DNA of 64,000 bases from assembly GCF_026790065.1 (NCBI RefSeq), contig NZ_JALAMO010000001.1, positions 330,696 to 394,695 of the forward strand. Reading direction: 5' to 3'. The notes beneath the pieces are model-generated. The model saw nothing but the letters and a program-made list of their open reading frames with translations, was not told where the DNA came from and made no database searches. This DNA comes from Bacillus sp. N13C7 (GTDB taxonomy: Bacteria > Bacillota > Bacilli > Bacillales > Bacillaceae). Positions 18,592 to 27,669 of the stretch are shown here, piece by piece. Within the stretch, counting starts at the first letter, position 1, and every line of letters begins with the position of its first letter. The position numbers and the translations under genes were made by a program.

Positions 18592-19744
18592 ATGTGAAGA
18601 ATAAAGAGACAGCGGCTGCTAATAAACAGCAGGCGGCAAACGCATAGTGCAGGATGTTGATACAGCTTTTTCTGGCGCGATAATATTCATCACTGTCCTT
18701 CGGAGTGCCAATTAAAAAAGGGGAATCCATGACCTTGTCAAAAATAAGCGTCAGGATATAACGGCAAACACCTGTATATACCAACAGCGCCATCAGCTTC
18801 AGCCAGATCGGTGAGACAAATATGAGAACGGTGAAAGCTGACAATAGCATGTACATCTGCCTCGCATACTCCCCATTCCTCAGCATGACTTTGAAAAACA
18901 ATTCCTTATAGCCTGTATAGATTGTTCGTTTTTTAAATATCCTTCTTGAATTCCGGTATAAAAATGGTTTTCTTCTCATCCTGTCTTTCACTTTCGGCAT
19001 TCCCGCCTCCTGGCTCATCATCATGACAAGCCCGGCAAGCGCCAGCCTGCTTTTTCTCTCTTCAGCCGTCTCTGCTTCAAAAGCCGAGAACGAAGCTGCC
19101 TTTTGCAAGCCGCGGACGAATGCGAAAATCAAACATATAATGCCAATGAGCAAAAGCAAGCGTGATCCAGCGAAAACGATCAGGATGGCAGAACCGGCAA
19201 AAAGAACCGCTCTGATAAGAATATCGCCAATCCGTCTCGAAATGGTGCGCGGCTTTCTGATCCTGTCTTGCTTTAAGGATAAAAAGAATAGATGAAGGCC
19301 AAACAAATAACACAATAGCGCAACGCTTTCTGCCAATGTGATGAGAACAGAATGGATAAAAGGAAGGAAAATAAAAAAGAGAAGCAGCCATTTGGCCAGC
19401 GTGACCAAAAAGGAATACCCCAGCGCGTACCGTTTGAGCTGATAGATTATCTCTTTCTTTTGCAGCAAAAACACTTTGTCCGCTTCCATTAAAAGTGTAC
19501 GGATCGAGCCTGTGCACATGATCAGCACACACACAGCGTACAGCCATCTCCATCCCATCACTTCAGACCACTCATATAGGAGGCCTCTTCCGTTCATTAA
19601 ATCAACATACTGATAGATGACAAAAGCAAGCGCCGACAAAACGATGTAGAGAGCGACTGTCCAGTCAATGACCGCATGCAGCACCTTAAACTGATATCTG
19701 TAATAGTCAAACAGCCTACGAAAAAAGAGCGTACGCCCATTCAT
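18590..19744 (-). CDS. ythQ: YthQ, ABC transporter membrane subunit (EcsB-like)
   Basis: A 384-residue membrane protein with several hydrophobic helices (about 8) and basic loops, resembling EcsB-type ABC permeases. The start ATG overlaps the ythP stop by 4 nt (ATGA), so YthP and YthQ are translationally coupled and form one transporter. Direction and substrate are unknown; Ecs-like systems affect secretion and stress responses. It converges on pbuO with a shared terminator. Confidence 0.85.
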   Translation of the reverse strand: MNGRTLFFRRLFDYYRYQFKVLHAVIDWTVALYIVLSALAFVIYQYVDLMNGRGLLYEWSEVMGWRWLYAVCVLIMCTGSIRTLLMEADKVFLLQKKEIIYQLKRYALGYSFLVTLAKWLLLFFIFLPFIHSVLITLAESVALLCYLFGLHLFFLSLKQDRIRKPRTISRRIGDILIRAVLFAGSAILIVFAGSRLLLLIGIICLIFAFVRGLQKAASFSAFEAETAEERKSRLALAGLVMMMSQEAGMPKVKDRMRRKPFLYRNSRRIFKKRTIYTGYKELFFKVMLRNGEYARQMYMLLSAFTVLIFVSPIWLKLMALLVYTGVCRYILTLIFDKVMDSPFLIGTPKDSDEYYRARKSCINILHYAFAACCLLAAAVSLFFT

Positions 19745-20451
19745 GAACGATCACCTTGAACTGCCTTATAAAAACAGTCAAGCAATGACTGCCCCACTGA
19801 TCCAGTCTGTTCCTGAATATCTTTTAACGTGCCCTGGAGAAATAAAGAACCTTTCTCAATCATGTAAAACCGATCACAAATTTTTTCTGCGGTATCGAGG
19901 ACGTGTGTACACATGAGGATACCGGCTCCCCGCTCTTTTTCAGCTTTAAGCATGTCCACAAAGCGTTTCGTCGATATCGGATCAAGGCCGATAAATGGTT
20001 CATCAATCACATACATATCCGGCTTAGAGAGAAAAGCCTGTATAAGCATCAGTTTTTGTTGCATGCCTTTTGAAAAGGTGACAGGCAGTTCATGCATAAC
20101 ATGATCTAGTGAAAACGTCTGCAGAAGGCTTTCAGCCCGATGCGCAAATTCACCCTCCTCAATACCGTGCAGCGCGCTGATCAGATCCAAATGCTCCCAT
20201 AGCGTCAGCTCTTCGTAAAAGGACGGATGCTCCGGAATATATGCAAATGAGCAGTCGTTCCAGCCAATATGCCCTTTAAAATCTTCCGAGAGGCCGAGTA
20301 TTGCCTTGATTGCAGTGCTTTTTCCGGCGCCGTTAGCTCCGATCAGACCGACAAGCTCCCCTTTTCCGACCTCCAGAAAAACATCAGTGAGCACTTCTTT
20401 TCGGCTTGTATACCCAGCCTGTTCTATTGAAGCTTCAAGCAAATTTGTCAA
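19741..20451 (-). CDS. ythP: YthP, ABC transporter ATP-binding protein
   Basis: A 236-residue ABC ATPase. Walker A GANGAGKST lies at residues 38-46, the signature region TFSKGMQQK is degenerate but in place, and the Walker B MYVIDEP with GLDP D-loop follows. The H-loop is MCTHVLD. It energises YthQ. The frame opens upstream to 20601, but TTG at 20451 preceded by GGAGGTGGG gives the length I recall for YthP. The longer N-terminus would be hydrophobic and atypical for an ATPase. Upstream (20452-20739) I see no other gene. Confidence 0.87.
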   Translation of the reverse strand: MTNLLEASIEQAGYTSRKEVLTDVFLEVGKGELVGLIGANGAGKSTAIKAILGLSEDFKGHIGWNDCSFAYIPEHPSFYEELTLWEHLDLISALHGIEEGEFAHRAESLLQTFSLDHVMHELPVTFSKGMQQKLMLIQAFLSKPDMYVIDEPFIGLDPISTKRFVDMLKAEKERGAGILMCTHVLDTAEKICDRFYMIEKGSLFLQGTLKDIQEQTGSVGQSLLDCFYKAVQGDRS

Positions 20452-20739
20452 AATGCACCCACCTCCAAAATTTACTACGAAACAGAATAAAAAAAGTTTC
20501 TTTAAGCATAATAATATTGAGCTGAAATACATAGTAATCCAACAAGGATGGCTGCCCAACGAGAATTGGAAAAAATTAATAGGAGTTATCCCTAGATTCA
20601 TTACTGCGATATCGTGTATAATGAGGGCGAATTATTTTAAAACAATAGATGTCTGCCTTTGTTGCTATTTCGTACGCAGTTGATAGTCGTGAGTTGTGGT
20701 TAGTCAAGTCCATCCGATCTTATGATAGGGAGTGGTTTT

Positions 20740-20961
20740 TTGAAACCTTCAACAAACCGTATGCTAACTCGAATCAAATCAGTTTACATGTTTATCCAAG
20801 AAAAAGGTCTTGTGACAACACAGGAACTGGTTGACGAATTCGGCATTACACCTAGAACAATTCAAAGAGACTTAAATGTGTTGGCATACAATGATCTTGT
20901 TCATAGTCCAAGCCGTGGCAAGTGGGAGACAACGAGAAAGAAAGTAAAGATTACCTCATAA
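20740..20961 (+). CDS. ytzE: YtzE, small DeoR-type HTH protein
   Basis: A 73-residue protein that is essentially a DeoR-type winged helix-turn-helix (RIKSVYMFIQEKGLVTTQELVDEFG then TPRTIQRDLNVL). It lacks the ligand-binding domain of full-length DeoR regulators, so it may be a stand-alone DNA-binding protein. Targets are unknown. The start is TTG at 20740, with GGGAGTGG upstream. It is divergent from ythPQ, so that promoter region is a possible target. A good terminator follows, ahead of ytzG. Confidence 0.82.
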   Translation: MKPSTNRMLTRIKSVYMFIQEKGLVTTQELVDEFGITPRTIQRDLNVLAYNDLVHSPSRGKWETTRKKVKITS

Positions 20962-21055
20962 ACATTGAAAAATTACATAGGGCCGCCTGAGAGCGGCCTG
21001 ATAGATACAGGGCGAAGAATCTTCTGAGCCTTGTTTTTGTGTGCTTATAAAGAAG

Positions 21056-21083
21056 ACCCCGCATTTAGAATGCGGGGTTTTTT
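21056..21083 (+). terminator. Terminator after ytzE
   Basis: A perfect 10-bp stem (accccgcatt / aatgcggggt), a 3-nt loop and a T-run. It ends at the ytzG stop and may act for ytzG as well. Confidence 0.85.
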
Positions 21084-21802
21084 CATGCTTGCGGTTCATT
21101 CAGCAATTGCAGCTCTTCTTTTGTAAGCTCGCGGTATTCTCCAGGCGCCAGAGCGGGATCCAGGGAAACGCGTCCCATCGATAGCCTCTTCAGATAAATC
21201 ACTTCATTGCCGACAGCCTTTGCCATCTGCTTGACCTGATGGTATTTTCCTTCTGTAATCGTCAGGTATATCACGGTGTTGCCGTTGTCGTTTGTCTTGA
21301 TTTCCGCTTTTGCCGGTTTTGTTTTGTAGCCGCCTTCTATATAGACACCTGCTTCCAAAGCGGTGATATCTTCCGGCGACACTTGAGATTTCAAATGGAC
21401 TTCATACGTTTTCGGAACATGCTTTTTAGGCGATAGGAGACGATGTGCAAGCTGGCCGTCATTTGTGAGCAGCAAAAAGCCCTCTGTATCTTTATCAAGC
21501 CTGCCGGCGGGAAACGGCTCAAATCTCATTTCTTCCGGCGTCAGCAGATCAACCACTGTTTGCTGCCGGCTGTCCTCAGTCGCCGACAGCACTCCCTGCG
21601 GCTTATTCATCATAAGATAAATAAACTCGCGGTAATCAACCGGTTCCCCGTATACGGTCACCTCCTGCGTATCAGGATCAACGTGAGCCTTTACATCTTT
21701 GGCCGGTTTGCCATCGACCATGACGGCCCCCGCCTTCACAACGGCTTTGACTTCTTTTCTGGAACCATACCCGCTGTTGGCAAGCAGCTTATCAAGTCTC
21801 AT
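21083..21802 (-). CDS. ytzG: RsuA-type 16S rRNA pseudouridine(516) synthase
   Basis: A 239-residue pseudouridine synthase of the RsuA/RluB/E/F group. The N-terminal S4 RNA-binding domain is MRLDKLLANSGYGSRKEVK. The catalytic motif GRLDKDTEGFLLLTNDG holds the active Asp. RsuA converts U516 of 16S rRNA. ATG at 21802 has AAAGGAGAG upstream. It is downstream of murJ (68-nt gap with a weak terminator). Confidence 0.9.
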   Translation of the reverse strand: MRLDKLLANSGYGSRKEVKAVVKAGAVMVDGKPAKDVKAHVDPDTQEVTVYGEPVDYREFIYLMMNKPQGVLSATEDSRQQTVVDLLTPEEMRFEPFPAGRLDKDTEGFLLLTNDGQLAHRLLSPKKHVPKTYEVHLKSQVSPEDITALEAGVYIEGGYKTKPAKAEIKTNDNGNTVIYLTITEGKYHQVKQMAKAVGNEVIYLKRLSMGRVSLDPALAPGEYRELTKEELQLLNEPQA

Positions 21803-21825
21803 TCCTCATCTCTCCTTTATAAAAG

Positions 21826-21848
21826 AAAGCCCGCAGCATGCGAGCCCT
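21826..21848 (-). terminator. Possible weak terminator after murJ
   Basis: A 10-bp stem with three G-U pairs and a 3-nt loop. On the minus strand it is followed by TTTCTTTTAT. Confidence 0.5.
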
Positions 21849-21870
21849 TTGGTTCATCATATTTTGTTCA

Positions 21871-23505
21871 TCAGCCGGCATGTCTGCCTTTCTTTAAGAA
21901 ACCCGGCAAACGGCGGCCTAATATTTTCTGCAAAAATCCTAATCGGTAGGCGCAATACAAGTAGACAGCTCCGCCAACAGCAGCCGCAATCACCACAACG
22001 ATCGCAGCTTGCACCTGGCCGTCCTGGTAGGAAATAAAGAAGCTTAATACCCACTGCACGATTTTTACGGCTATTCCCATTACCGCTGATAATAGCAACA
22101 TTAAGACTGTCCGTTTGACTAATACATTATACGAATAGCCGGCATGGCGCTTGATCATGATAAACCCGTATAAAAGCGAAGCGATATATCCAAGCGCCGT
22201 CGCTAAAATCGCGCCGTCAGCCTGCATCAGCTTGATCAGCGGAACATTCAGCACGAGCTTGATCACGACGCCGATGACAAGGCTGACAACCGCAAATTTC
22301 TGTTTATTAATGCCCTGCAGAATGGCTGCGTTGACCGTAAATAAAGAGAACAGAATCGCAACCGGGGAATACCAAAACAGAATGTTTGCCCCCAATTCAG
22401 GAAGAAGACTTTCTGATCCGTAAAAGAATGTATACGTCGGCCCTGCCAATACAGAGATCCCGACAACAGCTGGAATAATTAAAAACAGGATCGTCTGCAT
22501 GGTTTGATTGATCTGCTGATTCAGCAGCTTATAGTTTCCGCTAGTAAACGATTCAGTAATCGTTGGAATTAATGTCAATCCGAAAGCTGTTGCAAGGGAA
22601 ACCGGGATCATCACAAGCTTCTGCACATACAGGGTAAGAATCGCCATCATGTCCTGGCTGATGGCCTGATGGCCGGCTTCGATCATCGCTTTGTTAAACG
22701 TATTAGTATCAATATAGTTATACAAAGGGATGGCCAGTCCGACAAAAACGTACGGAGCGGCATAGCTGAACAGCTCGAGAAACATTTTCTTGTAGCTTAA
22801 GTTTGCTGTCGGCCCCGTATTCGGCATCATCGCCAAAAGGCTGCCCTTCCGTTTGTTCCAATAAATATACAGCACGATCAGGCCTCCGAAGGCGCCGATC
22901 AGCGCTGCGAAGGTCGCATAACCGACAGCGATGACAAGGCCGCCGTTGAAAACCTTCAAAATCAAGAATGTCGCACTCAATAAAAAGATGATGCGGACAA
23001 TCTGTTCAACGACTTGGGAAACGGCTGTCGGCCCCATCATTTGGTGCCCTTGAAAGAATCCGCGGACAAGGCTCATAATCGGCACGACCAACAGCGCTAA
23101 GCTGACCATGCGGATGACATAAACGACATGGTCAATCGTCAGCCCGTTATTATCCTTGCCTCCCAGCGATATTTCCGCAAACAGCGGAGCTGATAAATAC
23201 AGAATGAAGAAGGCAATCATTCCTGTGACAAGCATAATCGACATGCCCGCCTTGAGCATTTTTCGGCTTGTTTCGTAATCCCCTTTGGAATTATATTTAG
23301 AAACAAATTTAGAAACAGCGGCCGGAAAGCCCATCGTAGCAATATTCAAAAATAAAGTATATTGGTTGTATCCGTATTGAAATAATGCACCGCCTGTCGC
23401 CCCGACCATAATGCTGAAAGGAATTAAATAGACCATTCCAAGAATCCGTGATATATATGTACCGAGCGTTAACACAAACGTGCCTCTTAACAGTTTGCTT
23501 GACAT
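21871..23505 (-). CDS. murJ: MurJ (YtgP), lipid II flippase of the MVF/MOP family
   Basis: A 544-residue membrane protein with about 14 transmembrane helices, belonging to the MOP superfamily of polysaccharide/lipid II flippases. The N-terminal GTFVLTLGTYISRILGMVYLIPF is typical of YtgP/SpoVB-like proteins. It flips the peptidoglycan precursor lipid II across the membrane; B. subtilis also has the unrelated Amj. Start ATG at 23505. The MOP paralogue SpoVB is close in sequence, but length and context favour YtgP. It is divergent from ytfP. Confidence 0.88.
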   Translation of the reverse strand: MSSKLLRGTFVLTLGTYISRILGMVYLIPFSIMVGATGGALFQYGYNQYTLFLNIATMGFPAAVSKFVSKYNSKGDYETSRKMLKAGMSIMLVTGMIAFFILYLSAPLFAEISLGGKDNNGLTIDHVVYVIRMVSLALLVVPIMSLVRGFFQGHQMMGPTAVSQVVEQIVRIIFLLSATFLILKVFNGGLVIAVGYATFAALIGAFGGLIVLYIYWNKRKGSLLAMMPNTGPTANLSYKKMFLELFSYAAPYVFVGLAIPLYNYIDTNTFNKAMIEAGHQAISQDMMAILTLYVQKLVMIPVSLATAFGLTLIPTITESFTSGNYKLLNQQINQTMQTILFLIIPAVVGISVLAGPTYTFFYGSESLLPELGANILFWYSPVAILFSLFTVNAAILQGINKQKFAVVSLVIGVVIKLVLNVPLIKLMQADGAILATALGYIASLLYGFIMIKRHAGYSYNVLVKRTVLMLLLSAVMGIAVKIVQWVLSFFISYQDGQVQAAIVVVIAAAVGGAVYLYCAYRLGFLQKILGRRLPGFLKKGRHAG

Positions 23506-23595
23506 GTTTCTTCATCACCATTTTCTACGAAGATTCAACTTTTCTATTTTACCACAACTGGGCATTTAGACGGTAATAAATACAAAAGCAATCTT

Positions 23596-23614
23596 GTGAA
23601 CGATTCAGGTTCAC
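23596..23614. promoter_or_regulatory. Inverted repeat upstream of the ytfP promoter
   Basis: GTGAAC, a 7-nt spacer, GTTCAC: a perfect 6-bp inverted repeat about 10 nt upstream of the presumed -35 of ytfP. Possible operator; no regulator is known to me. Confidence 0.35.
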
Positions 23615-23625
23615 GGCAAAAGACG

Positions 23626-23654
23626 TTTAAGGAAAGGCTTACTTTCGCTATAAT
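23626..23654 (+). promoter_or_regulatory. Candidate promoter of ytfP
   Basis: A perfect TATAAT at 23649-23654, with a weak -35 (TTTAAG) 17 nt upstream. It is 57 nt before the chosen start. Confidence 0.5.
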
Positions 23655-23710
23655 AGTACTGCGGACGGGGTGTTCGCATACGAAACGGAAAAAGAAAGTT
23701 GATGATAAAG

Positions 23711-24973
23711 ATGAAACAGTATGACGTAATCGTAATCGGCGGAGGCCCTTCTGGCTTGATGGCAGCAATTGCAGCAGGAGAACAGGGTGCTGATGTTTTG
23801 CTGATAGATAAAGGGAATAAACTAGGCCGGAAACTCGCAATTTCCGGGGGCGGCCGCTGCAATGTGACGAACCGCCTTCCTGTGGAAGAAATAATTAAGC
23901 ACATCCCAGGCAACGGGCGTTTTTTATACAGTGCGTTTTCTGAATTTAATAATGAAGACATTATCAAGTTCTTTGAAAATCTCGGCATTCAATTGAAGGA
24001 AGAGGATCACGGCCGGATGTTTCCGGTGACAGACAAAGCCCAAAGTGTCGTTGACGCGCTGTTAAACAGGCTGAAACAGCTCCGCGTAACCATCAGAACG
24101 AACGAGAAAATTAAATCTGTCATATATGAAGATGGACAGACAGCAGGGATTGTGACGAATAACGGCGAAATGATCCATAGCCAGGCAGTCATTATCGCTG
24201 TCGGCGGTAAAAGTGTGCCCCATACCGGAAGCACGGGAGACGGGTATGAATGGGCTGAAGCCGCAGGCCATACCATAACAGAGCTGTTTCCGACAGAGGT
24301 TCCCGTCACATCTGCCGAACCGTTTATTAAGCAAAAAACACTTCAGGGCTTATCATTAAGAGATGTCGCTGTCAGTGTGTTAAATAAAAAAGGAAAACCG
24401 ATTATCACACATAAAATGGACATGCTGTTTACCCATTTCGGCCTCTCAGGACCCGCTATTCTCAGATGCAGCCAATTTGTTGTGAAAGAGCTGAAAAAAC
24501 AGCCCCAAGTGCCGATCAAAATTGATTTGTACCCGGATATCAATGAAGAAACACTATTTCAAAAGATGTATAAAGAATTGAAAGAAGCACCGAAAAAAGC
24601 CATTAAAAACGTGCTGAAGCCTTGGATGCAGGAGCGCTACCTCCTATTCTTGCTTGAAAAAAACGGCATCTCTCCGAACGTATCGTTTTCTGAGCTGCCG
24701 AAAGACCCTTTCAGACAATTTGTAAAGGACTGCAAGCAGTTTACTGTTCTCGCAAATGGCACACTGTCTCTTGATAAGGCCTTTGTCACGGGAGGCGGGG
24801 TATCTGTAAAAGAAATTGACCCGAAAACGATGGCTTCTAAAAAAATGGAGGGGCTGTATTTTTGCGGTGAAATTCTGGATATCCACGGCTACACAGGCGG
24901 ATACAATATTACCTCTGCCCTTGTCACAGGCAGACTTGCGGGGCTTAATGCCGGACAATACGCCCGTTCTTAA
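23711..24973 (+). CDS. ytfP: YtfP, HI0933-family FAD-dependent oxidoreductase
   Basis: A 420-residue flavoprotein of the HI0933/BaiN family. The FAD dinucleotide motif [16 protein letters not shown] begins near residue 10, the glycine-rich [16 protein letters not shown] follows, and the C-terminal [15 protein letters not shown] closes the FAD site. Physiological substrate is unknown. ATG at 23711 gives the usual length; an ATG at 23702 is possible. The RBS is weak for both. It is a single gene divergent from murJ, with its own TATAAT promoter. Confidence 0.88.
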   Translation: MKQYDVIVIGGGPSGLMAAIAAGEQGADVLLIDKGNKLGRKLAISGGGRCNVTNRLPVEEIIKHIPGNGRFLYSAFSEFNNEDIIKFFENLGIQLKEEDHGRMFPVTDKAQSVVDALLNRLKQLRVTIRTNEKIKSVIYEDGQTAGIVTNNGEMIHSQAVIIAVGGKSVPHTGSTGDGYEWAEAAGHTITELFPTEVPVTSAEPFIKQKTLQGLSLRDVAVSVLNKKGKPIITHKMDMLFTHFGLSGPAILRCSQFVVKELKKQPQVPIKIDLYPDINEETLFQKMYKELKEAPKKAIKNVLKPWMQERYLLFLLEKNGISPNVSFSELPKDPFRQFVKDCKQFTVLANGTLSLDKAFVTGGGVSVKEIDPKTMASKKMEGLYFCGEILDIHGYTGGYNITSALVTGRLAGLNAGQYARS

Positions 24974-25047
24974 CCATTTCTTTTGAACACTTGCAAACAA
25001 AGGCCGAATATTTGAACATTCTCCGCATTCATGTTAGGGTGAGACTT

Positions 25048-25074
25048 GTTTTGTTTCACCTGATTGCGGGGTAA
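25048..25074 (+). promoter_or_regulatory. Possible sigma-B promoter of opuD
   Basis: GTTTTG, a 15-nt spacer, then GGGTAA. The -10 is good (5 of 6) but the spacer is one nt longer than usual. It is about 90 nt before the opuD start. Confidence 0.4.
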
Positions 25075-25162
25075 TTTAAAGAGAGGATTGATCTGCCAGC
25101 GTACGACCATACTAAGCCTGCGAGCAAGATATAGGCGTACTCAAAAAATTAGAGGGTGAGAA

Positions 25163-26701
25163 ATGTTGAAACATATATCTAGTGTATTTTGGATTGTGAT
25201 TGTCGTCACAGCTGCAGCTGTATTGTGGGGCGTTATTTCTCCTGACAGTCTGCAAAACGTGTCTCAATCGGCACAAGCATTCATTACCAATTCGTTTGGT
25301 TGGTATTATCTTTTAGTTGTCTCTTTGTTTGTCGGGTTCTGTCTCTTTTTAATTTTCAGCCCGATCGGAAAAATAAAACTCGGAAAGCCCGATGAAAAAC
25401 CGGAATTCGGGTTATTATCATGGTTTGCCATGCTGTTCAGCGCAGGCATGGGAATCGGCTTAGTATTCTATGGTGCGGCTGAACCGATCAGCCATTACGC
25501 AATTAGCTCTCCATCAGGTGAAACAGAAACCCCCCAAGCCTTTAGAGATGCACTCCGCTATACGTTTTTCCACTGGGGTCTGCACGCTTGGGCCATCTAT
25601 GCCGTTGTGGCATTATGTATTGCCTATTTCCAATTCCGCAAAGGCGCGCCCGGATTAATTAGCAGCACGCTGTCACCGATTCTCGGCGATAAAGTAAACG
25701 GCCCGATCGGCAAATTGATTGACTGTATTGCTGTTTTTGCCACTGTTGTCGGAGTGTCGACAAGTCTTGGCCTCGGCGCAACCCAAATCAACGGCGGTTT
25801 GAATTACCTGTTTGGAATACCGAATTCGTTTATCGTCCAATTGATTTTAATCATTATTGTAACAGTGCTCTTTTTGCTTTCTGCATGGAGCGGTCTCGGA
25901 AAAGGCATTAAGTATCTGAGCAACATCAACATGGGCTTAGCCGGACTGTTAATGCTGTTTATGCTCGTTGTCGGGCCTACTGTGCTGATTATGAACTCTT
26001 TTACAGATTCTATCGGACAATATATTCAAAACATCGTTCAAATGAGCTTCAGGCTGACACCGAACGATCCTGAAAAACGCGAATGGATTAACGGTTGGAC
26101 GATTTTCTATTGGGCATGGTGGATTTCCTGGTCTCCATTTGTCGGCATTTTCATTGCCCGCGTGTCAAGAGGCCGGACGATCCGCGAATTTTTAATAGGC
26201 GTCTTGGTGACACCTTGTATTTTGGCATTTCTATGGTTCTCTATTTTCGGCGTATCAGCCATGGACCTTCAGCAAAAAGGCACGTTCAATGTGGCCAAGC
26301 TGTCAACTGAAACGATGCTGTTCGGAACACTTGACAACTATCCGCTGACAATGGTGACATCGATCCTTGCATTGGTTCTGATCGCTGTATTCTTTATCAC
26401 GTCTGCTGATTCCGCGACATTCGTGCTGGGCATGCAGACGTCGTACGGTTCATTAAATCCGGCAAACTCTGTGAAACTCAGCTGGGGTATCATTCAGTCC
26501 TCCATGGCGGCTGTGCTTCTATATTCCGGCGGGCTTGCCGCTTTGCAGAACACAGCGATTCTGGCAGCGCTGCCGTTTTCTATTGTTATCCTGCTGATGA
26601 TCGCCTCTCTCTATCAATCGCTTTCAAAAGAACGAAGAGAGATCAAAAAAGCGGAGAAAATTGACAAGCCGAGAAGTCCAAGAGTAAAAAAGGCTTATTA
26701 A
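25163..26701 (+). CDS. opuD: OpuD, glycine betaine transporter (BCCT family)
   Basis: A 512-residue secondary transporter of the BCCT family with 12 membrane helices. The glycine-rich [18 protein letters not shown] and the aromatic [29 protein letters not shown] region, which form the sodium and betaine sites, are intact. The C-terminus is short and basic. It imports glycine betaine for osmoprotection. ATG at 25163 with GAGGGTGAG upstream. It is a single gene with a bidirectional terminator. A sigma-B-like promoter upstream would fit stress induction. Confidence 0.95.
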   Translation: MLKHISSVFWIVIVVTAAAVLWGVISPDSLQNVSQSAQAFITNSFGWYYLLVVSLFVGFCLFLIFSPIGKIKLGKPDEKPEFGLLSWFAMLFSAGMGIGLVFYGAAEPISHYAISSPSGETETPQAFRDALRYTFFHWGLHAWAIYAVVALCIAYFQFRKGAPGLISSTLSPILGDKVNGPIGKLIDCIAVFATVVGVSTSLGLGATQINGGLNYLFGIPNSFIVQLILIIIVTVLFLLSAWSGLGKGIKYLSNINMGLAGLLMLFMLVVGPTVLIMNSFTDSIGQYIQNIVQMSFRLTPNDPEKREWINGWTIFYWAWWISWSPFVGIFIARVSRGRTIREFLIGVLVTPCILAFLWFSIFGVSAMDLQQKGTFNVAKLSTETMLFGTLDNYPLTMVTSILALVLIAVFFITSADSATFVLGMQTSYGSLNPANSVKLSWGIIQSSMAAVLLYSGGLAALQNTAILAALPFSIVILLMIASLYQSLSKERREIKKAEKIDKPRSPRVKKAY

Positions 26702-26702
26702 C

Positions 26703-26743
26703 AAAAAAAGATCTTTCCGCGCCCGCGGGAAGATCTTTTTATT
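26703..26743. terminator. Bidirectional terminator of opuD and yteV
   Basis: A long stem (aaaaagatctttccgcg against its near-complement) with a 3-nt loop and T-tracts in both directions. It overlaps the yteV stop. Confidence 0.9.
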
Positions 26744-26921
26744 TACGATATAAAATAAGGGCGGAAAAACAGTAAAGCTGCTCGCCGTCCGGGTCGCACG
26801 CCGCCGAAACCGTATATTTGATATCAATCAGCTGCTCCTCTGATATCCCTTTTAAAAATGAATTGATTTCTGTCTGTAGGTCTTTTTCATGCTCTTCATC
26901 AAATACTGCCACCTTCAGCAT
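26739..26921 (-). CDS. yteV: YteV, Cse60-family sporulation protein
   Basis: A 60-residue acidic protein (MLKVAVFDEEHEKDLQTEIN...). It matches the small Cse60 sporulation family, which is expressed in the mother cell under sigma-E in Bacillus. The biochemical role is unknown. ATG at 26921 follows GGAGAGCGG. I could not find a convincing sigma-E promoter in the 67 nt upstream. It lies downstream of yteU in the same direction but is probably separate. Confidence 0.8.
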   Translation of the reverse strand: MLKVAVFDEEHEKDLQTEINSFLKGISEEQLIDIKYTVSAACDPDGEQLYCFSALILYRK

Positions 26922-26988
26922 CTTATCCGCTCTCCTTTCTCTATCACTCTATTCTGTTTGGAACAGCATTATGATAGAGAAATCATGA

Positions 26989-27648
26989 TCACCTCGTCCG
27001 CGGATAAAAAGCTTGGTGTTTCTCCTGCGGCTCACCATCTTGCTGCTCTACTTTCAGCAGCACAGCATACACAATTCGCATATGACAGTAGCTGATCAGG
27101 CTGACGCTGAAAAAAGGGACAATGCCGGGAAGGTACGCAAGCAGGAAAAAGAGAGCGACAGTCAGCGCAAGCATGACGAGCGTATATTGCAAATACGCCA
27201 CACTGAGCAAAAGCGAAAACTTCACATACAGACGTTTTTTCCAGTCAAAATGGACAAGCAGCGGAAACACATAAAAAAGCATAGATACGAACAAAAATCC
27301 AAATATCATAATGGCAAAACGCAGGACATGCAGAAGGAAATGGCTCGGATACATAAAGGCCAAATCGATATAAATGATCATTCCGATGATTGCCAATACA
27401 GCACCGAGCAGATTTGAACGGAAAAACTCAGCCTTGTACTCCCGCCAAAACGTTTTTAGCACAGGAACGTTCTCCTGCCCCTGAACCCATTTCCGCATGA
27501 CAGCGAATAAAGCTGCGGTCGCGGGCATGATACCGAACACCCCGAGGCCGATCACCGCAAAAAACAGCCAAAGCAAGTTCGTATATGCCAATCTCATGAT
27601 CCACTCGCAAAAACGCAGCACCCGACCCATTGAACCATCATGCTCCAC
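26989..27648 (-). CDS. yteU: YteU, DUF624 membrane protein
   Basis: A 219-residue protein of the DUF624 family with about 5 hydrophobic segments. Such proteins occur beside sugar ABC transporters of the Lpl/YtcQ type and may help the transporter, but the function is not known. The start is GTG at 27648 with AAAGGAGG about 8 nt upstream. It is the last gene of yteP-yteR-yteS-yteT-yteU, 21 nt after yteT. Confidence 0.85.
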   Translation of the reverse strand: MEHDGSMGRVLRFCEWIMRLAYTNLLWLFFAVIGLGVFGIMPATAALFAVMRKWVQGQENVPVLKTFWREYKAEFFRSNLLGAVLAIIGMIIYIDLAFMYPSHFLLHVLRFAIMIFGFLFVSMLFYVFPLLVHFDWKKRLYVKFSLLLSVAYLQYTLVMLALTVALFFLLAYLPGIVPFFSVSLISYCHMRIVYAVLLKVEQQDGEPQEKHQAFYPRTR

Positions 27649-27669
27649 GGCGGCCCCTCCTTTTCCGCT

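Noticed and set aside
20981-20998. G/C-rich hairpin GGCCGC...GCGGCC after ytzE
   Set aside because: It has no T-tract, so it is not an intrinsic terminator; a better one lies at 21056-21083. It could be an mRNA stabilising stem but nothing supports that.
25091-25145. Direct repeat GCGTAC upstream of opuD
   Set aside because: Only six bases are shared, not enough to support an operator.
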